A DNA stretch of 64,000 bases from Gemmatimonadaceae bacterium (GTDB taxonomy: Bacteria > Gemmatimonadota > Gemmatimonadetes > Gemmatimonadales > Gemmatimonadaceae), in contig JAHBVS010000001.1 in assembly GCA_019637445.1 (NCBI GenBank), forward strand, positions 1,585,586 to 1,649,585, read 5' to 3'. The notes under the pieces were generated by a model. The model did no database searches. It was not told the origin of the DNA and worked only from the letters and a program-made list of their open reading frames with translations. Of the stretch, positions 24,733 through 31,734 are shown one piece after another. Within the stretch, counting starts at the first letter, position 1; the number at the start of each line of letters is the position of its first letter. The position numbers and the translations under genes were made by a program.

Positions 24733-26868
24733 ATGCCCTCGCAGACATCTTTGGCGTCGCGCCAGGCGCGTCGCCTGCTGGCGCTCGCGTGCGTGCTGTT
24801 TCTCGGCGCGACCCCATCGGCGGCGCAGGATCTCAATGGCTACGCGCGCGACCACGCCGCGCGGCAACGCGCCGCTGAGCGCGCCGCGATTGCCAGACCG
24901 GACACGGCACGGGCACAGGCCTTGGCGCGCGCGCTCGCCGACCGACCGCACATCGCCGGCACGGCGGCGCAGGCCCGCACGCGTGACCTGGTGATTGCCG
25001 CCCTGCGTGAGGCAGGACTGGAGACGGAAGTGCGCGAGTACGAGGTGTGGCTGCCGCACACGGTGCAGTACGGGGTGTGGCGCGTGCATCCGGATCCGCG
25101 CGAACTCGACCTACGCGAGGGATCGGTGCCGGAGGATCCGACGACAGTTGCGTATCCCGAGTATCCGACCGTGAACGGCTACAGCGGCACCGGCGACGTG
25201 ACGGGCGAGGTCGTGTATGTGAACTACGGGCTGATCGAGGACTACGCGCAGCTCGACTCGCTCGGCGTCAGCGTGCGCGGCAAGATTGCGATTGCGCGCT
25301 ATGGGCGGTCGTTCCGCGGCATCAAGGCGCGCGAGGCTGAACGGCGCGGCGCGCTGGCGCTCCTCATGTATTCGGATCCGGCGGACGACGGCTACGCGCG
25401 CGGCGATGTGTACCCCGAGGGCCCGTACCGCAACTCGCGCGGCGTGCAGCGCGGCAGCGTGATGAACGGTGCCGGGGACCCGACCACGCCGGGCTATGCC
25501 TCCGTGCGTGGCGCGTTGCGGCAGCCGCTGGAGTCGCTGCCGGTGCCGCGGATTCCCGTACTGCCGCTCTCGTACGGCAACGCGATCGAACTGCTGCGCG
25601 ACGTGCGCGGTGCCGACATCCCGCAGTCGTGGCAGGGCGGACTCCCGTTCCGCTACCACGCCGGCCCGGGCCCAGTGCGTGCACGTGTGCAGGTCTTCAG
25701 CGACTCGGCAACGGCTGCCTACAAGCCGATCTGGAACACCTACGGGATCATCCGGGGCAGCGAGTTCCCGGATGAGATGGTGATCATCGGCGCGCACCGC
25801 GATGCCTGGAGTCCCGGGGCGGTGGACAACGTCTCGGGCACCGTGAGCGTGGTGGAAGCCGCGCGCGCCGTCGCCGCGCAGATGCGCGCCGGCTGGCGGC
25901 CACGACGCACACTGGTCTTCGCGACCTGGGACGCCGAGGAGTGGGGGCTGGTCGGCAGCACGGAGTACGTGGAGGACGACTCGCTGCGCCTCCTGCGCGG
26001 AGCGGTGGCGTATCTCAACCAGGACGTGGCCGCGAGCGGCCCGTCATTCGGCGGCGGTGGTAGTCCGTCGCTGCGCGGCGTTCTGCGTGATGTGGCGCGC
26101 AGTGTCGCCGATCCGAGCGGTGATGGATCCGTCTATGAAGTGTGGCGGCGTCGTGCGCGCGTGGCGGACGGGGCCGAGCCGGCGATGGGCGACCCGGGCG
26201 GTGGCTCGGACTTCGCCGGCTTCTACAACCACCTCGGGATCCCGCACAGCGACTGGGGCTTTGGTGGCGGCAACGGCATCTACCACTCGAACTACGACTC
26301 CTGGACGTTCATGGAGCGCTTCGGCGATCCCGGGTATCGCTACCACGCGACGGCCGCGCGCATCGGCACAGCGATGATGATGCGGCTCGCCAACGCCGAC
26401 GTCCTGCCCTACGACTACGTGGAGTTCGCGCAGACGATGCGCCGCTACCTCGCGCCGCTCGAGCGTGGGCTCGCGGCGCGCGGATGGTCGGCCACGCCGG
26501 CGCCACTCGCGGCGGCGATCGATCGCATGGAAACGGCGGCGCGCGGCTTCGCGTCGGCACGTGATGCCGCGTTGCAGACCACGCTGCCGCGCGCGCAACA
26601 AGTGGCCACCAACGCCGCGCTGCGCGACGTCGAGCGCGCGCTCACGCGACCGGAGGGCTTGCGTTCGCGCGCGTGGTATAGGAATCTCATATACGCGTCA
26701 GATGTCGATAACGGCTACGGCACGATGGTTTTCCCTTCGCTGAACGAGGCGCTGCGGTATGGCAGCGCGGAAAGTTTTGCGGCGGAGTTGCAGGATCTCG
26801 TCACGCGTTTCGATGCGGCGACGGCGGCAGTCGAACGTGCCACGCGAGCGCTGCGCGGCGGGCGGTAG
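24733..26868 (+). CDS. M28 family metallopeptidase, glutamate carboxypeptidase II-like
   Basis: The 711-residue secreted aminopeptidase/carboxypeptidase resembles human PSMA. It has a signal peptide (ALACVLFLGATPSAAQ), a PA-type insert (YVNYGLIEDY... KIAIARYG near 160-200) and a two-zinc M28 core. The core reads IIGAHRDAWSPGAVDNVSG (His and bridging Asp), TWDAEEWGLVGS (catalytic Glu and zinc Glu), LNQDVA and IYHSNYDSW (last zinc His). A helical dimerisation domain ends the protein, as in transferrin-receptor-like enzymes. It probably digests short peptides in the periplasm. It is the third gene of a tight plus-strand run. Confidence 0.93.
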   Translation: MPSQTSLASRQARRLLALACVLFLGATPSAAQDLNGYARDHAARQRAAERAAIARPDTARAQALARALADRPHIAGTAAQARTRDLVIAALREAGLETEVREYEVWLPHTVQYGVWRVHPDPRELDLREGSVPEDPTTVAYPEYPTVNGYSGTGDVTGEVVYVNYGLIEDYAQLDSLGVSVRGKIAIARYGRSFRGIKAREAERRGALALLMYSDPADDGYARGDVYPEGPYRNSRGVQRGSVMNGAGDPTTPGYASVRGALRQPLESLPVPRIPVLPLSYGNAIELLRDVRGADIPQSWQGGLPFRYHAGPGPVRARVQVFSDSATAAYKPIWNTYGIIRGSEFPDEMVIIGAHRDAWSPGAVDNVSGTVSVVEAARAVAAQMRAGWRPRRTLVFATWDAEEWGLVGSTEYVEDDSLRLLRGAVAYLNQDVAASGPSFGGGGSPSLRGVLRDVARSVADPSGDGSVYEVWRRRARVADGAEPAMGDPGGGSDFAGFYNHLGIPHSDWGFGGGNGIYHSNYDSWTFMERFGDPGYRYHATAARIGTAMMMRLANADVLPYDYVEFAQTMRRYLAPLERGLAARGWSATPAPLAAAIDRMETAARGFASARDAALQTTLPRAQQVATNAALRDVERALTRPEGLRSRAWYRNLIYASDVDNGYGTMVFPSLNEALRYGSAESFAAELQDLVTRFDAATAAVERATRALRGGR

Positions 26869-26883
26869 CGGCACAGGCGGTTG

Positions 26884-26992
26884 TTCCCTTCGCGACGCTT
26901 GGCGCGTCCGAAGGGAAGATGCGGGGGTGGTTCCGGGACCACTCCCGCAGGAACGAAGGGGCAACGCGACGACAGGACCGCGTTGCCCCTTC
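26884..26992 (+). terminator. three consecutive hairpins between the M28 and moeB-like genes
   Basis: Hairpin 1: TTCCCTTCG (26884-26892) with CGAAGGGAA (26909-26917) plus an inner GACGC/GCGTC pair. Hairpin 2: GCGGGGGTGGT (26921-26931) with ACCACTCCCGC (26938-26948). Hairpin 3: a perfect 14-bp stem GAAGGGGCAACGCG (26955-26968) with CGCGTTGCCCCTTC (26979-26992). No U-tract is obvious. Arms of hairpins 1 and 3 share GAAGGG/CCCTTC, so alternative pairing is possible. Confidence 0.6.
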
Positions 26993-26995
26993 GCC

Positions 26996-27001
26996 TATAT
27001 T
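26996..27001 (+). promoter_or_regulatory. -10-like box of the moeB-like gene
   Basis: TATATT lies 8 bases before the ATG at 27010 and just after the third hairpin, implying a leader of only a few bases. No clear -35 was found. Confidence 0.35.
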
Positions 27002-27009
27002 CCGCGCGT

Positions 27010-28137
27010 ATGACCGAAGCCTTCGACCCAGGGCGCTACGCGCGCCACCTCTCGCTTCCGCAGGTCGGCGCGGATGGGCAGCGTCGGCTGCACGAGGCCT
27101 CGGTACTCATCATTGGGTTGGGCGGACTGGGGTCGCCGGCGGCGTTGTATCTCGCAGCCACCGGTGTCGGTCGCCTTGGACTGGTCGACCACGATCGCGT
27201 GGCCGTGCACAACCTCCAGCGCCAGATCCTGCACGGCACGCCCGAGATCGGCACGGCGAAGACCGCCTCGGCGCGCGCGCGGCTGGAGGCGCTCAACCCG
27301 GACGTGCGCCTCGACACCTGGGAGCTCGCGTTGACGCGCGACAACGCCCGTGGCATCGTCGCCGACTACGACGTCGTGATCGACGGCACGGATGTGTTCA
27401 GTACGCGCTACTTGGTGAACGACGCCTGCGTGCTGGAGGGCAAGCCGTTGGTGCACGCGAGCGTGCACCGGTTCGAGGGCCAGCTCTCCGTCTTCCACCA
27501 CGGCGACGGACCCTGCTACCGCTGTCTGCATCCGGAGCCGCCGCCGCCGGGCTCGGTGCCGAGCTGCGCGGAGGGCGGCGTGCTCGGTGTGGTGCCCGGC
27601 ATTCTGGGGACGCTGCAAGCCGCCGAGGCCATCAAGCTCATTCTCGGGATCGGCACGCCTGCGGGCGGACGTCTGATTGTGCTCGACGCGCTCTCGTTGC
27701 GTATGCGCGAGGTCGCCGTCGCACGCGATCCAAACTGTCCGTGGTGCGCGAGGCGCAGCCAGCGTGAGTTGCTGGCCGACTACGCCGCCTTCTGCGGGGA
27801 AACGCCGCCGCTACCGGCAGACGCACGCACGATCGCGCCACGAGACTTGGCGCCTCGCCTGCTGAGCGGCGAGATATTGGTGCTCGATGTCCGCGAGGAG
27901 TGGGAGCTTCAGGTGGTGTCGATAGTCGGCGCCCAACACCTGCCGATGGGGCTCGTGCCCGCACAGCAGGCGCTGCTGCCGCGCGACCGTCCCATCGCCG
28001 TGCTCTGCCATCACGGAACCCGCAGCGCGATGGTCGCCGACTACCTGCGCTCCGCCGGGCACAGGCAGGTGCTCAATGTGAGCGGCGGCATCGATCGCTG
28101 GAGTGTTGAGGTGGATCCGGCCCTGCCGCGGTACTAG
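27010..28137 (+). CDS. MoeB/ThiF-type adenylyltransferase with C-terminal rhodanese domain (MoeZ-like)
   Basis: This E1-like enzyme adenylates the C-terminal glycine of a ubiquitin-like sulfur carrier (MoaD/ThiS) and, through its rhodanese domain, can transfer sulfur to it. The 375-residue protein has the nucleotide loop IIGLGGLGSPAALYLA (36-51), LVDHDRVAVHNLQRQ, the zinc Cys pairs CYRC and CPWC, and a C-terminal rhodanese (from about 275, LVLDVREEWEL) with the active-site Cys in AVLCHHGTRSAM. ATG at 27010 begins the family-like sequence; an in-frame TTG far upstream crosses the hairpins. No sulfur-carrier gene is adjacent. Confidence 0.93.
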   Translation: MTEAFDPGRYARHLSLPQVGADGQRRLHEASVLIIGLGGLGSPAALYLAATGVGRLGLVDHDRVAVHNLQRQILHGTPEIGTAKTASARARLEALNPDVRLDTWELALTRDNARGIVADYDVVIDGTDVFSTRYLVNDACVLEGKPLVHASVHRFEGQLSVFHHGDGPCYRCLHPEPPPPGSVPSCAEGGVLGVVPGILGTLQAAEAIKLILGIGTPAGGRLIVLDALSLRMREVAVARDPNCPWCARRSQRELLADYAAFCGETPPLPADARTIAPRDLAPRLLSGEILVLDVREEWELQVVSIVGAQHLPMGLVPAQQALLPRDRPIAVLCHHGTRSAMVADYLRSAGHRQVLNVSGGIDRWSVEVDPALPRY

Positions 28138-28140
28138 GCC

Positions 28141-29025
28141 GTGTCCGCCGCGCTGCTCTGGACCGTGGCGGTGGTGGTGGGCATTTGGGCGCAGCGGACG
28201 TGGCGTGCCCGTCGGCGGGAGGCGCGCTTTCGGCGTCGATTCCCCGCCGGACCCGACGGCATCGTCCTGGGCGCCGAGCCGCGGACCTACGAGGCGGCAG
28301 GACGCGGCGCCCTTCTCCTTGTCCACGGCTACAACGACTCGCCGCGCTCGCTCGAGCGGATCGCGCAGGCACTGCATGCCGTCGGCTGGACGGTGCGCCT
28401 GCCGCTCCTGCCCGGACACGGCCGCTCGCTCGAGGCCTGGGACGATTGGACGGCGGACCAGGCCATCGCTTTGTTGCGCGAAGAGTACGAGGCGCTTCGG
28501 CGGAGCCACGGCGTGGTGGTGGTGGGCGGGCTCTCGATGGGTGGAGCCCTGGCTACGTGGTTGGCCGCCGAGGCGGAGCCGGATGCCGTACTGCTGTTTG
28601 CGCCGATGCTCTTTGTGCCGCGTCCGATGCAGCTTGCGGTGAGCACCGCGCGGATCTGGAGCCTCGTGACGAAATACCTCGCGGGCGGTGGCGGTCGCTC
28701 CATCCGCGACCCGGAGGCCAGAGACACCCAGATCTCCTACGGCTGCTCTACCCGTCGTTCGCTGGAGGCCGTCGAGCGGATTGCGCGAGGGACGGTGGTG
28801 CGGCTGGGATTCGTACACGCGCCCGTGTTGTTCCTGCAGTCCGAGGAGGACAATCGCCTGCCGGCCGACCAGAGTCGACACGCCTTGGCGCGCCTGGGAT
28901 CGGCGGACCGGACCGCCGTCTGGACAACGGGGGCGGGCCACGTGCTCACGGTGGACTACGGGTGGCAGGCGCTCGCCGAGCGCGTGGCGCAGTGGCTCAC
29001 GGCGCGGTTCCCTGCGCTCGATTAG
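28141..29025 (+). CDS. membrane-anchored alpha/beta hydrolase (carboxylesterase/lipase-like)
   Basis: The 294-residue alpha/beta hydrolase has an N-terminal hydrophobic anchor (ALLWTVAVVVGIWA). The oxyanion region is LLLVHGYNDSPRS, the nucleophile elbow is GGLSMGGALA, the acid is in LQSEEDNRLP and the catalytic His is in GAGHVLTVDYG. The pattern PLLPGHGRSLEAWDDWTADQA is typical of carboxylesterase/monoacylglycerol-lipase-like enzymes that act on short acyl esters. GTG at 28141 begins 3 bases after the MoeZ-like stop, so they are co-transcribed. The natural substrate is unknown. Confidence 0.85.
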   Translation: MSAALLWTVAVVVGIWAQRTWRARRREARFRRRFPAGPDGIVLGAEPRTYEAAGRGALLLVHGYNDSPRSLERIAQALHAVGWTVRLPLLPGHGRSLEAWDDWTADQAIALLREEYEALRRSHGVVVVGGLSMGGALATWLAAEAEPDAVLLFAPMLFVPRPMQLAVSTARIWSLVTKYLAGGGGRSIRDPEARDTQISYGCSTRRSLEAVERIARGTVVRLGFVHAPVLFLQSEEDNRLPADQSRHALARLGSADRTAVWTTGAGHVLTVDYGWQALAERVAQWLTARFPALD

Positions 29026-29059
29026 ACTTCGGCAGAATCACTTGCCGTCAGGACGGAGA

Positions 29060-29338
29060 ATGGCCGAGATCACCTGCAAGCGTTGTGGCGCCACCAAGCC
29101 TGGATTCGAGCGGGCCCCGTTCCCGGGCGCCATCGGCGCGCGCATCGTCGAGGGCAGCTGCCCGGACTGCTGGCAGCAATGGCTGAAGCAGCAGACGATG
29201 CTGATCAACCACTACGGGCTCAACGTGATGGATCCCCAGGCGCGGCAGTTCCTGACGCGCAATATGGAGGCCTTCCTGTTCCGTACCGGCGAGGCGGATG
29301 CCGTGGACACGTCCAAGCAGGGCACGATCTCGCACTGA
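29060..29338 (+). CDS. YggX-like Fe(II)-trafficking/oxidative damage protection protein with two CxxC pairs
   Basis: The 92-residue protein matches YggX over the core CPDCWQQWLKQQTMLINHYGLNVMDPQARQFL and ends in the family's NMEAFLF helix. Proteobacterial YggX has a single conserved Cys. This one has CKRC at the start and CPDC further in, giving a likely zinc- or iron-binding knuckle. YggX proteins protect iron-sulfur enzymes against oxidation. ATG at 29060 has GGAG just upstream. It follows the hydrolase gene by 34 bases. Confidence 0.82.
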   Translation: MAEITCKRCGATKPGFERAPFPGAIGARIVEGSCPDCWQQWLKQQTMLINHYGLNVMDPQARQFLTRNMEAFLFRTGEADAVDTSKQGTISH

Positions 29339-29362
29339 GGCCGTTCCGGCCCGCGCCGGCGA

Positions 29363-29392
29363 TTGACTATAGTAGCGATATGCTACTTATTT
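29363..29392 (+). promoter_or_regulatory. promoter with palindromic operator before the NrtR-like gene
   Basis: -35-like TTGACT (29363-29368) is followed by the perfect inverted repeat AGTAGC-GATAT-GCTACT (29371-29387) in the spacer and a weak -10 (TTATTT, 29387-29392). The ATG is only 6 bases further, at 29399. The position suits repression by the gene's own product. Confidence 0.5.
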
Positions 29393-29398
29393 GATGGG

Positions 29399-30004
29399 AT
29401 GTCTGCGCCGCGCCTAGCCCTCGTCTGCTGTTCCGTCGATGATGACGGCCTGTGCGTGTTGATGCGTGACGCGGGGTCCCAGCTGTCGTTTCCACAGTCG
29501 GCGCTGGCAACGAGTGGGGCGGTGGAGCCGCTCGCCGATGTACTGGCGAAGTCCAGCTGTGGACGCCGCCCCGCCTGGCGGGCCCAGGCCGGTGGGCTGC
29601 TGGCGCCCGCCGTGACCCTCGTCGTGGCGGCTGTAGTGCCGAGCGGGACGCCGGCGGCGGAGGGCTACCGCTGGATCCGCGCCGCGCGCGTGCCGGCGGC
29701 GGCCGGAGCGGCACTTCGGCTGGCGCTTGGCGTGCTGCGCGACCGACTCGACCAGGATCCCGTCGCGTTCCGCCTGCTCCCCGCGGCCTTCGCCCTCAGT
29801 GACCTGCAGCGCGTCTATGAGCTGCTGCTTGAGCGCCGGATCCACAAGGCGAGTTTCCGCCGCGCGCTGCTCGCGGCACATTTGGTGGAGCCGACGGACG
29901 AATGGCGCAGCGAGGGCCGCGGGCGTCCGGCCCAGCTGTTCCGGTATCATCCGCGGCGCCGTCGCCCCGGCCAGCGACCCGTTCGTTTCGAACTCCTGCA
30001 CTGA
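29399..30004 (+). CDS. NrtR-like transcription regulator with reduced Nudix domain
   Basis: The C-terminal 75 residues are a clear NrtR-type winged helix: RLLPAAFALSDLQRVYELLL, KASFRRALLAAHLVEPT, and GRGRPAQLFRYH. NrtR proteins join a Nudix-like effector domain to this DNA-binding domain and control NAD or sugar metabolism genes. Here the N-terminal 120 residues are short, Ala/Val-rich and have no Nudix box (no REUxEE), so the effector site is much altered. The 201-residue protein starts at ATG 29399. A palindrome in its promoter, and a related element before the next gene, suggest local regulation. Confidence 0.75.
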   Translation: MSAPRLALVCCSVDDDGLCVLMRDAGSQLSFPQSALATSGAVEPLADVLAKSSCGRRPAWRAQAGGLLAPAVTLVVAAVVPSGTPAAEGYRWIRAARVPAAAGAALRLALGVLRDRLDQDPVAFRLLPAAFALSDLQRVYELLLERRIHKASFRRALLAAHLVEPTDEWRSEGRGRPAQLFRYHPRRRRPGQRPVRFELLH

Positions 30005-30016
30005 TCGGGTAACGCC

Positions 30017-30069
30017 TGCAACAGAACAGTGACACGTCGCGGCCTTGCCACTGGAACTGTTTAGTTGCA
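30017..30069. promoter_or_regulatory. 14-base inverted repeat upstream of a small ORF
   Basis: TGCAACAGAACAGT (30017-30030) is the reverse complement of ACTGTTTAGTTGCA (30056-30069) at 12 of 14 positions. The same 13-mer GCAACAGAACAGT recurs exactly at 31134-31146. The right arm also overlaps TAGTTGC...TACTTA, which resembles the NrtR-like gene's own promoter element. Confidence 0.45.
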
Positions 30070-30098
30070 AAGTGTACTTAACGGCAAAAGGAGGTTCC

Positions 30099-30431
30099 AT
30101 GCTCGGCTACCTCGATGCCCTGATTGCGGCGCTGACGCTGCGGGACAGTACGGAGGCCGATCGCCTGCTTGGCCATCCGCTGGCTCGGCTGCTCCCGGAG
30201 GACGTGCGCGCCGAGGCGCAGGCGTTCGCGCTGGGCGCATCCGACGCCTTGGCGGCACCGCTGCGCACGATGCGGCTGCGGCACCAAACGTCCCAGTTGC
30301 TCAGGGACCAGTCGCTGGCGGACCAGCCACTGGCCGACCAGCCTGACGCCCGGCCGTCGGTTCACGCCGAACCGCCCAGCCTTCGTCGGGGCGCGCGGCC
30401 ACAGCAGATGGAGCTGCCGCTGTCCGCCTGA
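30099..30431 (+). CDS. hypothetical protein, 110 aa, strongly translated start
   Basis: I do not recognise this protein. It is 110 residues, helical in its first 65 residues (MLGYLDALIAALTLRDSTEADRL...). A disordered tail follows with a short repeat (SLADQPLADQP) and ends RRGARPQQMELPLSA. The ATG is preceded by AAAGGAGG, one of the best ribosome-binding sites in the window, so it is probably well expressed. The 95-base gap before it holds an inverted repeat. A strong bidirectional terminator follows. It may be controlled by the preceding NrtR-like regulator; that is inference. Confidence 0.6.
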   Translation: MLGYLDALIAALTLRDSTEADRLLGHPLARLLPEDVRAEAQAFALGASDALAAPLRTMRLRHQTSQLLRDQSLADQPLADQPDARPSVHAEPPSLRRGARPQQMELPLSA

Positions 30432-30465
30432 GACGGGCGGGTCCAGCCGCGTCTGCGGAGAAAAA

Positions 30466-30503
30466 GAAAGCGCCCCCGCTCACACTCGAGCGGGGGCGCT
30501 TTC
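30466..30503. terminator. bidirectional terminator between convergent genes
   Basis: A perfect 16-bp stem (GAAAGCGCCCCCGCTC with GAGCGGGGGCGCTTTC) has a 6-base loop. Read on the minus strand it is followed by a T-rich run (complement of AAAAAG), making it a strong terminator for the cold-shock operon. It also closes the plus-strand gene. Confidence 0.85.
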
Positions 30504-30520
30504 GCTTGGCCTTCCTCTGT

Positions 30521-30727
30521 TCAGACCTTGGTGACGTTCGCGGCCTGTGGACCCTTCTGGCCGTCGACAATCTCGAATTCGACCTTGTCGCCTTCCACCA
30601 GGGACTTGAATCCGGACGCCTGGATGGCGCTGAAGTGGACAAACACGTCCGGGCCACCCTCACGCTGGATAAAGCCGAAGCCTTTGGCGTCGTTGAACCA
30701 CTTTACGGTACCGCTGATGCGAGCCAT
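30521..30727 (-). CDS. cold-shock domain protein (second copy)
   Basis: The 68-residue CspA-family protein has intact RNP1 (KGFGFI) and RNP2 (DVFVHFSAI) and the typical start [22 protein letters not shown] lies about 9 bases upstream of the ATG at 30727. It follows a small zinc-ribbon gene by 33 bases and ends just before a strong terminator, so the two form a short operon. It probably acts as an RNA chaperone. Its middle (IQREGGPD) and C-terminus differ from the copy at 16112-16321. Confidence 0.96.
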   Translation of the reverse strand: MARISGTVKWFNDAKGFGFIQREGGPDVFVHFSAIQASGFKSLVEGDKVEFEIVDGQKGPQAANVTKV

Positions 30728-30760
30728 GTGGTGCGAACTCCTTCAGGTGGGAGAGAGCCG

Positions 30761-30970
30761 TCAGGCGGCGCCGGCGATGTACCGGGCAAAGCGACCACAG
30801 GAGGCGCACTTTAGGGTGACGTGCGACCTTGGCGGAGGTGGCGCCATCCGCGGCTCGCGCGTAATGGAGCCCGAACAGGACGGGCAGCTGAGCGGATCGC
30901 CGTTCCGATCGCTCGCGATAAGGTGGAGGGCCTGCGCGGGGTTGTACGAGTTCGGTCGTGGCTTCCGCAT
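30761..30970 (-). CDS. small zinc-ribbon protein upstream of a cold-shock gene
   Basis: The 69-residue protein has two Cys pairs, CPSC near residue 30 and CASC near 58, separated by 24 residues: a treble-clef or zinc-ribbon fold. The start MRKPRPNSYNPAQAL is basic. ATG at 30970 has GGAG 8 bases upstream; an earlier in-frame start exists but lacks such a site. It is the first gene of the cold-shock operon, so a role in nucleic-acid binding is reasonable but unproven. Confidence 0.65.
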   Translation of the reverse strand: MRKPRPNSYNPAQALHLIASDRNGDPLSCPSCSGSITREPRMAPPPPRSHVTLKCASCGRFARYIAGAA

Positions 30971-31207
30971 TCGGTCTCCGGCTGAGTGCAGTGTGAGGGG
31001 TGGACTCCGCCACCCCATTCCATTAGCACTAAAACTAATGCACTGAGCCGTAAATCAAAGGCATTACACGAGTTGGACGTAACGCGACGGTCAAATTCCG
31101 CAAGACGTCAAGTACTCAGCCGTCTAAATCGTTGCAACAGAACAGTTTCGCGACAACTGGCCGAAGCCAATTGTCGCGAAACTAAGACCACGATTGAGTC
31201 AGGCGGA
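30971..31207. other. intergenic region with promoter of the cold-shock operon and a long hairpin
   Basis: About 237 bases without a gene and of lower G+C than its flanks. It holds the hairpin at 31144-31183, the 13-mer shared with 30018-30030, and a short inverted repeat CATTAG...CTAATG at 31020-31040. It should contain the promoter of the minus-strand zinc-ribbon/cold-shock operon. Confidence 0.5.
31144..31183 (-). terminator. 40-base hairpin after the NTF2-like gene
   Basis: A perfect 13-bp stem AGTTTCGCGACAA/TTGTCGCGAAACT, one mismatch, then TGGC/GCCA closes on the tetraloop CGAA. It begins 24 bases after the stop of the minus-strand NTF2-like gene. No U-tract follows on either strand, so termination is likely but not certain. 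Confidence 0.55.
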
Positions 31208-31711
31208 CTAGTCCTTCGCGGGCGCTTCCGGGCAGCCTTCCCGCTGCCTCGTGTCTGCGACACTAAGGATTCGCCAGCTGCCGGATTCGCGCGCGAGCAC
31301 GAAGGCGTCGACTCCGCAGTGCGAAAAGCGATCGCCGACGAAGAACCAGTACTTCACCCAAATGGTGGCAAGGCCACCATCCACGTGCACCACGGGATCG
31401 CCGAGGCGCTCATCGAGCAGCAGGCCAGGCTGCGCGCGCGCGACGCCGCCGATCCAGTTGTCGATGGCCGTGCGTTGCACGCCGTTGGGGCCGACGGACT
31501 GAAGGGCCGCGCCGTCCGCGAACGCCGCGCGCATGGCCGCGGTGTCACGGGCGCGCATGGCGTCGAAGAGCGTCGTGACGACGCGGTACGCATCGCTGTG
31601 CTCGGACGACTGCGCAGACAACGCGCGGGGCGAACCACCGACGGCCGCGTTAAGTGTGACGACGAGCGCGGCTGCGGCAATGCGGGCCCAACGGTTCGTG
31701 CGACGCTTCAT
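31208..31711 (-). CDS. secreted NTF2/SnoaL-like protein
   Basis: The 167-residue protein has a signal peptide (IAAAALVVTLNAAVGGSPRALSAQ) and a cone-shaped NTF2-like domain. The pattern AYRVVTTLFDAMRARDTAAMRAAFADGAAL is the classic N-terminal helix pair of the SnoaL/DUF4440 group, followed by the strands ATIWVKYWFFVGDRFSHCGVDAFVLAR. It has no catalytic signature, so it is probably a ligand-binding or accessory periplasmic protein. ATG at 31711 has GGAG upstream. It lies 23 bases after the fumarase gene on the same strand. Confidence 0.8.
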   Translation of the reverse strand: MKRRTNRWARIAAAALVVTLNAAVGGSPRALSAQSSEHSDAYRVVTTLFDAMRARDTAAMRAAFADGAALQSVGPNGVQRTAIDNWIGGVARAQPGLLLDERLGDPVVHVDGGLATIWVKYWFFVGDRFSHCGVDAFVLARESGSWRILSVADTRQREGCPEAPAKD

Positions 31712-31734
31712 TCGATCTCCGGCGGTTGATGGAT

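Noticed and set aside
26881-27009. N-terminal extension of the MoeB-like frame from TTG 26881
   Set aside because: It translates the hairpin region and does not resemble the family, which begins at the ATG at 27010.
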